A stretch of DNA of 64,000 bases, from the NCBI RefSeq assembly GCF_019925205.1, contig NC_083562.1, positions 16,616,001-16,680,000 on the forward strand, in the 5' to 3' direction. Below the pieces are notes generated by a model. The model saw nothing but the letters and a program-made list of their open reading frames with translations. It searched no databases and was not told the DNA's origin. The DNA comes from Metopolophium dirhodum. Lineage: Eukaryota; Arthropoda; Insecta; Hemiptera; Aphididae. The position numbers and the translations under genes are program-made. This document shows positions 10,969-22,600 of the stretch, piece after piece (within the stretch, counting starts at the first letter, position 1; each line of letters begins with the position of its first letter).

Positions 10969-12580
10969 CTGAAAATATTACGTACTATTAAGCACAAAAA
11001 CGCCAATGATAATGTTTTTCAAAACTATAATTATAGAGATTTATCTTTAAAAATAATAATATATAAGTATGAATTTGTAGAACCAGATCAATGAAAAATG
11101 CTTTAATATGGATTTCAAAGAAATTTGAGTTACAGTTAATTGTTAAGATTGATAAACATATTATGTAGTTCATTATTCATAATATTGCCATACATATAGA
11201 GTAACATGTTTATAGATATTTTGACTTTACAGTTATATATACAACTAATATACAGAGTACCGGCTGCGAGTATATTGTTTTATAATATTCAGATAAAAAG
11301 AAAAAAAAGTTACGATACATTAAAAATATATATTTAATATATAATTAAATATATATATTTTATAGTGGAGCACGGTTCTTAGTATTCATCCCCGACCAAC
11401 AAATATTAAACATTTTATAAAAACAGCTAAGTATTCCCTTTAGTATTTTTCTTATTTAAACAATAAAAACCTCCTATGTTATTGGAAATACCTACATATC
11501 TTTGTTATTATAATCATGATTTTTTAGTAGTACCTAGTATACTACCTAACGTAATATATCAGAAAAATATAAAATAAACTTGGATATTCTAAAAAAAACG
11601 ATCTGAGCAATTCGTCAAAATCGGTATCTTAAAACTATATTTTTCTGAACTGGTAAATAAAGTACCTACTAATGAAGCAGAAAAAAACACAAAAGAATCA
11701 AAGTAACACTTAATTAAAAAACATAGAAAAAAGTTTTTTAAAAAAATACCTTCATTGTCGATGGTTCTTCGAATGCACATTGCATTATTCCAACTTTTTC
11801 TTCGTCTTGTCTACAATAAAAACATTAAAATCGATTTCGTTAATATAATTATTATTATTGGCCATTGTTTTTTATAGGTCATGTTTATTTACATTTGTGT
11901 TCCGTAAATAAAATATAAATCATGTTGAATTATAAATAAAAAAAAAAAAAAAAAAATGTTTTTCCTATTGATTGGAAATATAACATTTTTAAATAAATAT
12001 TAGTGCATATTAAGTCCAATTATAGAATACATTACAATTAAACCGTTACGTTGTTGATGATTACTGAATCGGTAAATTGTATTGGCTTCTATTTTGACAA
12101 TTTTCTGATTATCCAAAAATAGAACTAATGGAATTGCACCAAGCATGAAAGTGTTATAAAAGAACTCATTAAGTTCGACAAAATTAAAATATATACCTAT
12201 AGTCGAGTTTACAAGCTATTTGGACATGTGCTATGAAATTATTGATATCCAGCCAAAATGCTATTACACTGCTCTTAATGAAAGCTTGAATGGAATATAA
12301 AACACTCGTTCCTAACAAATCGATTATATTATAAACTTTTTTGTTGTTGTTGTACGATATAACTAACATATATATTGTATATTTCCAGAAAACGTATAAC
12401 CTTATAGACTGTAATAGGTTTTTATAATATTACGTATTTTATTTTTTTGTATGTATTCAGTATTCAGACTCACCCAATGTGTTGCAGTGCTAGTGAATGT
12501 TTTACGCACTCGTTTGTTTTAGCGGCCACCGTCGTTCCACTACCATGTGTTCTTCCACAATCGATCGCCAATCTTGTTTT
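10831..12580 (-). CDS. Three-exon coding block of unknown identity
   Basis: Exons 12474..12580, 11750..11810 and 10831..10968 join with matching phases (2|1, then 0|0) into about 102 codons. They start KTRLAIDCGRTHGSGTTVAA, pass through QDEEKVGIMQCAFEEPSTMK and end EEKGDLCYIPPSNKT at donor GTACGT in phase 0. Splice signals are good (TTTCAG/GTGAGT, TTGTAG/GTATTT, TTTTCAG/GTACGT). In the first exon only this frame is open and it has no ATG, so coding sequence must precede it, or translation starts at the Met in the second exon. The phase fits after the furin-like membrane exon (19520..19619), making this its cytoplasmic tail. The end also fits the synaptopodin-like exons. I do not recognise the protein. 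Confidence 0.7.
11750..11810 (-). CDS. Unknown block, exon 2
   Basis: This exon is 61 nt with acceptor TTATTGTAG and donor GTATTT, encoding (G)QDEEKVGIMQCAFEEPSTMK. It contains the first in-frame Met of the block, which would be the start codon if the upstream exon is untranslated. Confidence 0.68.
12474..12580 (-). CDS. Unknown block, exon 1
   Basis: This exon is 107 nt with acceptor GTGTCTTTCAG and donor GTGAGT, encoding KTRLAIDCGRTHGSGTTVAA then KTNECVKHSLALQHI plus two bases. It is G+C-richer than its flanks. The other two frames are closed, and an out-of-frame ATG gives only a very short peptide. Confidence 0.65.
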
Positions 12581-12975
12581 CTGAAAGACACATACTACTA
12601 TAGTCTGTTGTAACTTATACGTAGTAATAATAAAAAAAAATATGCGCCAGATGTGCTTCTTTATTTTTATTTTTTATGTTCTTTTACTGTACTACTTAAT
12701 ATATTTAAAAAATAAAAACATATCATATACATATATTAAGCAGCGTATTCATACGCGTTCACTAATATACGACACAACAACTTGCTGATTTTGTGAATAA
12801 CAATACAGTGCTACAGTGTTATTGACACAGAATACTGAATTTCCTATCGGTATCGACCTGGCAGCCGTCCACCGGACAAGACAAGAGAGAACTAAAATGT
12901 GAATAATAAAAAACAAAACTATTCATTACGAACTACAGGACAATTGAATTTGGAGTTTATTTATATGTGACTTAC

Positions 12976-13083
12976 AGGACGCGCCTATATATAAATACAG
13001 ACAATATAGTTTTTGGGCACTAGTCAGTATAGTCTCGCTAGTCTACACCGCTAGACGGTAACAGCTATAATATAGTCTTTATA
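12976..13083 (-). promoter_or_regulatory. Candidate promoter and noncoding first exon
   Basis: On the minus strand TATAAAG (13083-13077) is followed by a G+C-richer stretch with no ATG, ending at the donor CCT|GTAAGT (12975). The next acceptor is that of 12474..12580. This would be a 5' untranslated exon for a transcript entering the unknown block. The evidence is only motif spacing and the donor. Confidence 0.35.
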
Positions 13084-14175
13084 CCACCTCCATAAAAAAG
13101 TACGCACGATACAACGTTTTTGTTTTATTTTTTTATCTACCTCGGGTCGAGAAAAAGTTTTATCTTTAAAATTCTCGAATGATAATAATATAGTAACATT
13201 CGTGTATGCCAGCTATTATTATTTTTACGGCATTATTATTATTCAGTACGACTTGTACTTGTTAACGTATAACACTATTTGCTATAATCTTAATTGTTCA
13301 TGTTGTGCCAATACAATTTACTCTTATTGCATAAATGTATTATCGTTAGGCGTAAGGAAATAAATGTACGTCCTGCTAGTATTTTCCTTCACTTAATTCA
13401 AAAATGGCCCGTTTACTTAAAGTTTGGTTTATTCGGTATATCTGAATGATACGACCAATTTCCTGTGTACCTAATGAATGATGTTTGTACTGTTAGGTTA
13501 CTGAACCAAATAATAAAAACAAACGATAATTTACGGTGTTAGTTTATTATAATTTCTCTTTCTCGATGTATTTTATGTTAACGATTGTTGTTTTTAGTTC
13601 AGTCACGATTTCGACTGGGAAAAAATAGTTGGTTCAATGATGAATAAAAATATTTATAAATTTCTCTTGCTCTTGTAGGATTCCGACAACTAGATGGCGC
13701 ATCAGTATATGTAATAATATAATTACAAATTGTGCTTGTTAAAAATAAAAACACTTATGATTATGTACAACTTTAAAAGTGTTTAACATTAGAGCTCAAT
13801 AAGAGATGATTATTTTGTAATTAATAAAATTGTAATGTAAAGTACCTACTTAGCTAAATTAAATATGCTCGAAATATACAATCGATTATGCCATACAAAC
13901 TATTGAAAAATGCATTAAAATAATATGCAGTTAATAGTTTTATTTATTTAATAATTATAAACAAAAATGTATAATTTAATTGAATTGAAAGAATTTGATA
14001 TTTAGATATATTAAATGTATATTTATTACTAACTATTTGGATTCGGAACTTATTGCACTAATTTTTTTGTTGAAATATGCCTGCCAATATTTAATGAAAA
14101 TTAACAATAGTACCTACCTACTTTAAAGTATGCAGCTTGAAGAAATGGAATGTATCCAAAAACATGCCCTCGTAC

Positions 14176-14251
14176 AGGCACGTAAATATGTGCGTATCTT
14201 TGGGAGGGAGGAGGGGGAAATCGCTACTATCGCCCCTTAAATTACGTGCCT
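14176..14251. repeat. 76-bp inverted repeat, AGGCACGTAA ends
   Basis: AGGCACGTAAATAT at the left is matched by TTACGTGCCT at the right, enclosing a G-rich segment (GGGAGGGAGGAGGGGGAAAT). It is much richer in G+C than its surroundings, suggesting inserted repeat DNA. The frame that crosses it is not credible as a gene. Confidence 0.4.
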
Positions 14252-15725
14252 ACCCTTCTATAATAATATCTAATAATGTATTGTTATCAAAAGCTTTGAT
14301 TCGTCAAATATATAAACCTTTTTTTGTAAAATATTATAAAATATGCAAAACATTACAAAGTCAAACTTCGAGTTGATATCACCAATTCGCAAAACAAATA
14401 TATATGTTACATATAATATTTTACAGTCAGCACAAAACAAATATGCGAATGCAAGAAGTCCCGAACCCGAATCATAATATATTCATTGCCACTCCCAATC
14501 TTAAAATTCGTATACAATTTCCTATCTAAAATTATTTTCCAATTTTTAAAAATTTAAAAATTTGATTAGGTATCATATTATTATTTAATAAATTATTCTA
14601 TAAAAAAAATAATTTTGATTAGATCTTTTTAAAATGCAATCACAGTTAATATAAATTAAAGAAAAATAAATATCTCAATAAATATTGTTTATTAACTAAT
14701 AAAAAATATATTATGATATCAACTAGATATCTAGATTAAGTTATTGTTTAAAAGTCTAAAATATTTTGAAAATATGATTGTTACTTATTTACAAACAAGT
14801 ATGATAAGTATGTAATGGTAATAATGGTATTTTATACAACTGAAGTATTATTGTAGGTAAAAGTGTACATAATAATGTCCTTATGATCATCGTCTAAAAG
14901 TAATTCTGGTTTACGAATAACTGAATAATAAATTACATCATACAAACAATAATTTTAAAAATGAATTCATTATAGTTAACCTAACTAAGACTAATCTAAT
15001 TTTTTTCACGTAAACTTTTGACATTTATAAAATACGAAGTTATTACTACTAACACTTTTTTAACTGTTAACACGTTTTAACACATACTTTTAATATTATG
15101 TAACTATATTATTCAATCGCCTAATTTTTAAAATAATAAAAATATATAAAAAAACAACAATAAATAATAATACTATTAGTACGGCAATTATCGAAAGGTT
15201 AAAAATTATAAATTAATTACATCCACCTAACTATAATGTCAGTTATTATTATCAATAGTATTTAATTCTCAAATGTTTCATTATTTATTAATGGTAACAA
15301 TATATTATGTTTTAATATATTAACAATTATCATGGTTTTAAAATAAATTATATAACTACGAGTAAAATAAATATCAGACTATTTACTGAGAATGATAAAA
15401 TGTCATATAGTATATGAATTATTTCTTAAAATAACCTATAGCCTATAGAATAATATATAAAGAAATACAATTTGTTTATTATTATATTTTTTTTTTTTTT
15501 TTAAGAATAGCAAACCCAAAAAAATATTTATATTTATACTACATAAAGACATAAAACATTGAACAGAACGTTTGCTGGAAACATTTCAAAAAATACGAGT
15601 TAAATTGTACACTTGAGTTCAAGACCGGAAAAGTGTGACGATACGTGCCGTTTGCAAGATTTAGTTCTTATTATTCAATTTCCGTTGAATTTAGTGCACA
15701 CCATTTTATGTGCTAACCTAACTAT

Positions 15726-15971
15726 TTGCATTCTAAGGAAATACTAAAAAATATTACTTTAAAATGTAACAGAAAAAATGTAGTGTGTGACCGAAAGATA
15801 AGGGAGCAAATTATAGACTTGATGTTTATCCTAAAAACGTTGATAAACGACTGTCATTCAAAAGATTTACCGCGGTGGAATCGAACATTTCGGAAAACTT
15901 ATCATATCTTAAATATTAAAAAGATATTTTTTAACATATATTATACATTGTATTTTTTGATATTGTTTTAA
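15726..15971 (+). pseudogene. Unrecognised plus-strand open frame, possible gene remnant
   Basis: Opens KEILKNITLKCNRKNVVCDR, continues through KIREQIIDLMFILKTLINDC and PRWNRTFRKTYHILN, then decays to A+T-driven residues. The first 60 residues have a more gene-like composition than other random frames here. It could be the tail of a retrogene or transposon, or chance. No family recognised. Confidence 0.2.
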
Positions 15972-18900
15972 TACCTAATTATACTATGCATAGAAATTGT
16001 TTATTTGGTTATATTACATGTTGTAATTATATAAAATATTAATATAATATTATGTTAAATTTAACATACATGAAATTATGACGTTAGGCAATAAATATTT
16101 AAATTAAATTTTTCTAATAACTTTTAAGACTGAATACAATATTATTTTTCAGTTTACTGTATTTTAAATAAGCAGTGACTATACTCAGAATTTCTCAACT
16201 GGATAGACTCAGTAACAATAAATATTATTATTAGATATGATGTAATATAACATCATCTTATAGGTAGGTACATTATATTATTTCATTTCTTTCATAAATA
16301 GTATATGCAATATGCTCATAAAATTGTTTCTATTTATTTTATATACGATAATGCAATGTTGAACGTAAGTATATTTGATATAATGTAATTTGTGATTTTC
16401 CTTCATGTCCCTTTTCTCTGTTCCTTTTAGTATTTTCTATAGGCTATGTATTCATTGGATTCGCTAAACTTTAATCATCACAAACTTTGACTTATTTTGC
16501 GTTTCTACACAAACAAAACACTTCAATCTCCTTTTACCATTTTCTCTCTACATTTTCGTATGTTGTTTTCAAATCACTCCAAATACTTTAGATTAGATTT
16601 TTAATCTGTACTAGGTATGAAATATTGGTGCATGCTTTTATATTCAATGTTAGTCAAATAATAATGTTTGTATGCAGTTACCTACTCATAATACATATTA
16701 TTATATTATAGGTAGGTACCTACATTTTAACGACAATTAATCTACATTTATGATTATATCACACATTTATTAAATCACAATTGCACTTATAATCTGTGTA
16801 AAAATTAATTTATTAGTGCAATATATTATTAATATATTTTTCAAAATGTATTAGTAAAATTAAATGTCGATAGTAATTTAATTATAAAAAAATGGGATCA
16901 TGAAGAGTCAACTTTAAATTCATTGAACAAGCCTTACTTAATCATAATTGGATGATTAATCTTTTAAATAATTTAAGAATTTGAAAAAATACATTTTTGG
17001 TTGATTGGATAAGTTATTAACATACCTACCTTTACATATTACATGCAATGAGTTAAAATATATTATAACACATTGTTAAAATCAACATTCAATACAAATC
17101 CAAACCACTTTAATTATATTTTTTTCTAAACTATTCTTATATCTAAATAAAACTTAATACTGATAAAAAAAATACTTAAACTATAATTTAGAATATTTAA
17201 ATATCTTCAAACTTACTTAATAAATAAAAGTGTTATTAACTTGTTTAGCTTGATTTTTAAATGTTTTAATAATATATTTCAAATATCGTATAAGAACCTT
17301 ACATTTTTGGACAAGCATTTAACGTTTTTAGAACCATGTATATTTCCTACCAACACTAAAAGTCATAACCTATTGTAGGTATCTAACAAAATTTAACCAC
17401 CTTGCATAATTTTTTATGTAAAACGGTCAAAAAATATTTTATAAAATCATTTATTTATGTGATATATACTAAATATTTAATATTATTTTTAATTATTTGC
17501 TTACGGTTCGTCTATTGTTTTCTAGAAGTTATAATTGCAATATTGTATATTTAACCAATTCAAAACTAACAAAGATTATTTGAAAAAGAAAGTTATATTA
17601 TGTTATTAATGACATTTCAGTGTAATAATCTTGTGTGATTTTTAATTTAATATTATAAAAAAAAAACCTTATTAGGTAGGTAGCACATTTAAAGTATATC
17701 ATAAATATAATATTCATTTTAAACTATTAAATATTCGTAATTATAATCAAGTCCTATAATTATTAGGATATTATTGATATTATGAAATTGTTATTTGAGT
17801 ATTGTATTTGCTATATTAATATGTTTTGTTTAAAATCTTTGTATTTTGAAAAATCAATCGTATTTAATCATTATAGAATCATTTATTTCTGTTTATTTAG
17901 TTTATTATATGATAATTAAAATAAACTATGAGTTTAAATGTATCGAAACATAAACATCCGATGTATTATCTTGTATATTATATACAATTTAAATTTCCAT
18001 ACTTTTTATTGAAATATTTTTTTATCTGAACAAAAAACTTAAGTTTACATAGTCGACATGATATAGAGAGACAATATTAAAGTTTATTTTGTAAGAGGGT
18101 CTGAATGCATCATAAATATTATTTTACCACCAACAATATTCTTATAATTTTATAGCAACTATTCGTTTTATTCAAAAAAATAATAATGTAGTATTTTAAA
18201 ATGGTTTTCATACTTTTTCATTTTTATATGATTTATAAACTATTTTTATAATTCTTATTAAGTATCATAAATTATATAATAAACATTAAGCCATTATAAG
18301 ATTAGGTATCAAATGTAATGATTTAACATTGGTATATTAAAAAGTAAAATACTACTAGTTCTATATTCTATAGAAAATATGAAACAATTATTCTTGATAA
18401 ATGTAATAACTCGCATTATATATGTTTAACAAGGTTCATATTTGTTTCATTAAATGTAAACAATATTATTTTCAATCTATATTTTTACTTAAAACCAAAT
18501 GTGACTTACATCCACACATATTATTTTTCTGGTATAAAAAAATATACATAAAGCTACCTGATCATTTATCAACCAATATCTACGGTTTCATTACATCATA
18601 TGTATAATTCATTGAACAATACATATATAATATGTATAGCTTCTAAACCTAACCTAACTAATATTTTACTATGACTAAACTAAGCAACTCACGAGTCAAA
18701 ACGTTAAAATATAAATTGGATCAGAACTCAGTTTAAATATTCCATTTGAAACTGCAAACCGAAGGAGCACATCATTACAACCTAGGTATCAAAATAAAAA
18801 ATAGATGTCTACGACCGTGATTGCCACAAGACCTAATCCTCGCAGACAAAAGCAAAACCATATAAAATGAAAATGAGTAAAAAAAAAAAACTAAATAATA

Positions 18901-19158
18901 TAATTAAACTGTAATAATATATTTCTATTGTGTGTATGTTGAACTATATCATTACACACGCCAATGCACATATTATTAATTATACCTACCTATTATTTGT
19001 ACGTCGTGCCTACCTACTATATTATTAAACGTCGTTAAAATGATAAATATTGGGGTTAATCAGTCAAAAAATTGTTTTCAGTGACGTCACTCATTTGAAA
19101 CATGAAATTATAATATGGTATTGTGAATAATATGGTTAGTTTTAACAAATTTACTTAC

Positions 19159-19450
19159 GTTTAAAGTTGCACATGTTGTCGATGATGAGTTATTCGTTCA
19201 GTGTATTATTGACAAAACGTATTTATCACACGTTATTATTAATTAAAGACAATAATAAATGTTTATATGCGTAACACACAGACGCAGATTTCCCACAGAC
19301 CCGGTGGTGTTTGGTAAAACGCATTAAAGAAATAACGCGTTTACACCATTAGAGTGTAGCTGCGTTTTCAACTACGGGCTATTTAGAGAACGTGGGCGGG
19401 GCTTATCGAGAGGGGAACACAAAAGTGTGCCGTCTTTAATATCCGTCGTC
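19159..19450 (-). promoter_or_regulatory. GC-box patch and candidate first exon
   Basis: A GGGCGGGGC box (19394-19402) lies in a CG-containing patch, and downstream on the minus strand AAAC|GTAAGT (19158-19157) forms a good donor. An ATG at 19174 opens only MCNFK before the donor in phase 1, which does not fit the next known exon, so the exon is probably untranslated. It starts about 70 bp beyond the furin-like membrane exon. Confidence 0.35.
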
Positions 19451-19519
19451 AATATGGATTGTTTGAAATTATAATAATATAGTGACAATGCATGCATAAT
19501 ATTAAGAGTTTCCACTTAC

Positions 19520-19619
19520 TTGATGGAAATTATGCCATATCAGTAACAGCATCACGAAAATAACGATTTCCAGTCTTATTCCTGGTTTAGCCACATGGTT
19601 TCGGTCAGATTTCAAAGAA
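19520..19619 (-). CDS. Furin-like exon with membrane segment; possible alternative C-terminus
   Basis: This exon is 100 nt with acceptor TTTACAG; its phase matches the previous exon (CT+T gives Leu). It encodes SLKSDRNHVAKPG followed by a short hydrophobic run LEIVIFVMLLLIW and then HNFHQ, consistent with a type I membrane anchor. A good donor GTAAGT follows in phase 0. If the donor is not used, translation adds VSGNS and stops near 19503. If used, the next phase-compatible coding exon I can see is 12474..12580. Both ends are possible as isoforms. Confidence 0.78.
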
Positions 19620-22600
19620 CTGTAAAATATGGTATCAACATTGTCATCGTTGGCTCTTCTTTTTTCATTATTCGAATTTGAGCAGTTACCTAATTGTTCA
19701 TATACAATTCATGTAAAAATGAATTTTTCCATATTCTACAATTATTATATTAATAATAATATAATCATACAATTAATAATCAAACCTCTGTAAATTGTAT
19801 GTTATGAATTATGAATTACCAGCTATTATTATGTATCAAGAAGTTATTATTATAGTTTTAAAAAAAGAAGTTAAAATGAAATATTTGTTTCTTTGAAAAT
19901 CATTATTCATTCGAAGTAAATATTCGTGTTATTATTTAGGTATTTTAGTCATCATAATAAACACTAAACTTACAAAAAAAGAATAATTACATTGCTTTAA
20001 TATTTTTTTAAGAAAAAAAATTATATTAAATATTATATATATATTTTAATACAATATATTATTACTTACAATATACGATGTCCGTTTCATTAATTTGATT
20101 ACATCTGTAATAGTATACAATTAGTAATCATTATTTTAGTATACATTCAACTGATTAGATTAATATTGATTATTGGGTAGTGTATTATTATATTATTACT
20201 ACTTATTATTTTTTGTTATTGTTTTATAACAATAGTTTAGAATTAAATAGATTTATTTCAAAAATATAATATGAAATACTAAAAAATGTAAGCCATTGAT
20301 ATTATTATAAATTATATATAAGAACAACATTTAAGTAAAGATATTATGATTGTATACATCGGACTTATCTAGATAAATTTATCTAGATAATTATTTGTTA
20401 ATATTTTATATTATCTAGATAAATAGTTATAAGGTATCTAAACGTTCATCTTAGATAATTTTTTTATTAATCTAAATATATACATCTTGATACATTTTTT
20501 ATTGATAAAAATCGTGAAATTGTACAAACGCATTTTAAATATTTATAAAAATTTCAAACCAAGTTTATGGTTTATAAATAATATAATTATTTTTATTTAT
20601 ATCATTATTTTTATTATGTTCCTAGTGCCCAACTAAAATATACCTAAATTTAATACCCATAAAAAAAATTGTATCTTTTTTTTATCTAGATAAATATGAG
20701 TTGAGTTATCTTTTATATCTATCTAGTTATATTTGAGTTCCATTATCTTTATCTTTATCTAGATAAAAAAAATACTTATCTAATCCGAACACTGATTGTA
20801 TATTATATTTTTCAAATCCCAATTTAATTTAAAATTATTACTTTTAAACTACAGATTAATTACCGACAATACACTACCTACAAAGTTATGTTATATAATA
20901 TACTATATTTAGTTAAATCTAGTCTGTAGTTTATAGAAGTACCTACCTAATGTATAAACTAACCTTAAAGTTATTTTTAATAGTACTGAATGCAAAAATT
21001 GTAAACATTTTTTCATTGTAAAGAACAATTATGAAAAGGATCGTCATAATAATTTTAAATATTTCAATTAAATTATTTAACATATTAGGTATGTACTTAT
21101 AATTTACTCACAGTGAATCGTTGTCAGTAGTTAAACATTGTTGACAATGTTTTGTACTATTTATACACGGATGCTTTATGAATGGGATTAACGTGCTTAT
21201 TGATTCATTGTAATGTAAACTACCGTTAACTGTAGTTTTTACTTCATTTTTAACATTCACGGAGTTACCTTGATACTTGATTTTTTTCAATCCCTATAGT
21301 AAATTAAATTAAAAACAAAAATATTATTAAACTCATAACGGCGGCAATAAACCCAGTACCAGTGGCTCTGCTAACCAACTCTATACCTCTTTTTCGTTTT
21401 GTTTTAATTTTGTCTTTGTCTGGATCTGGTTGAAGAATTTCTTTTTGGGAATTAATCTCACTGGCGGCTCAGATGTACCATAAAATATCAACTGCCACTT
21501 TTTCAATAATCCTACACAAATTATTAACAGAATGACAAATGTATACCGTCCTTATGGTTGTTTTATTTTTAATAAAGTAACATCAATTGTAATCAATCAT
21601 AAATATAATTAATCATAAATTCAAGAATATTTATTATACTAAAATACTAAATTTAAATATGTTGAGTGAAACTTTAATTTAATCATTTTTTGTGGAATAA
21701 ATTACATTATCGCCTGTAAAATCAGGTTATGTAATAACATTATGCGGTTTATCCACTACTTGCTCACATGCCTTGAATTACATTCATATTGAGAAAATAA
21801 TATGAATACCTACCTAAAATTTACCTTAGCTAGGTATTAAATTGATCTTAGACAAGTTAAGACAATTATAAATACAAATACAAATACAAAATTAAAAAAA
21901 CAAATTTAAGATTTATTTTATTTTTAATTTCTGAGAAATTGATAACACGTATACAATTAACATGCAAATGATAATTCTAAAATAAAAAAATACATAAGAT
22001 GTTGTATTATATTATAACAATAAATTGTTTTTTATTCTAAAGAAACCCTTAAAATTAAAGTAGCAAAGGAGAGGCTATCAATACATTTATATTTTTAACT
22101 CTAAATAAATGTATGAAAAAAAAGGAAATGTTTAAAACAACATAATGTAAAAACAATAATTATTTGTACTTAAAAAAAAAAAAAAAATATTTTGAAATAA
22201 TTATTATAAAATATTATATATGAAATATTAATTTAATAAAATAAAAACTATTTAATTTTATATGCCTTTGCAATAATTTAATATAATATATTACCTGGAC
22301 TTTTAGCAGTTGAATTAGCCATTCGTCTGATTATTTTAATTTCCCAACGACCGGCTATTTTCTCACCCCAGTAATGTACGCTCAGAAATGGCCAATCGTC
22401 AAACGTACTACTGGTTATATCCAATGGCCTTTCAAATAACAACACCGATTCTGTGCCCATTGGTGAAATCAATAAGATTCTCAAATCACCTCTAGGAAAA
22501 AACTTAAGTGATATTCGACATTGCACGTGCTCGACGTAGTTAACGGTATTCGCGGAATTATTTTGACATCCATCCACTTCCATAAACATAGACAATTCAC

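Larger units (their letters stand above)
13084..19158. other. Gap between the unknown block and the furin-like exons
   Basis: This is mostly A+T-rich DNA with TAGGTACCTA-type words. It holds the small inverted repeat at 14176..14251 and the weak plus-strand frame at 15726..15971. I found no exon that would supply a start codon to the block at 12580. It is either intergenic or one long intron, depending on where the block belongs. Confidence 0.5.
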
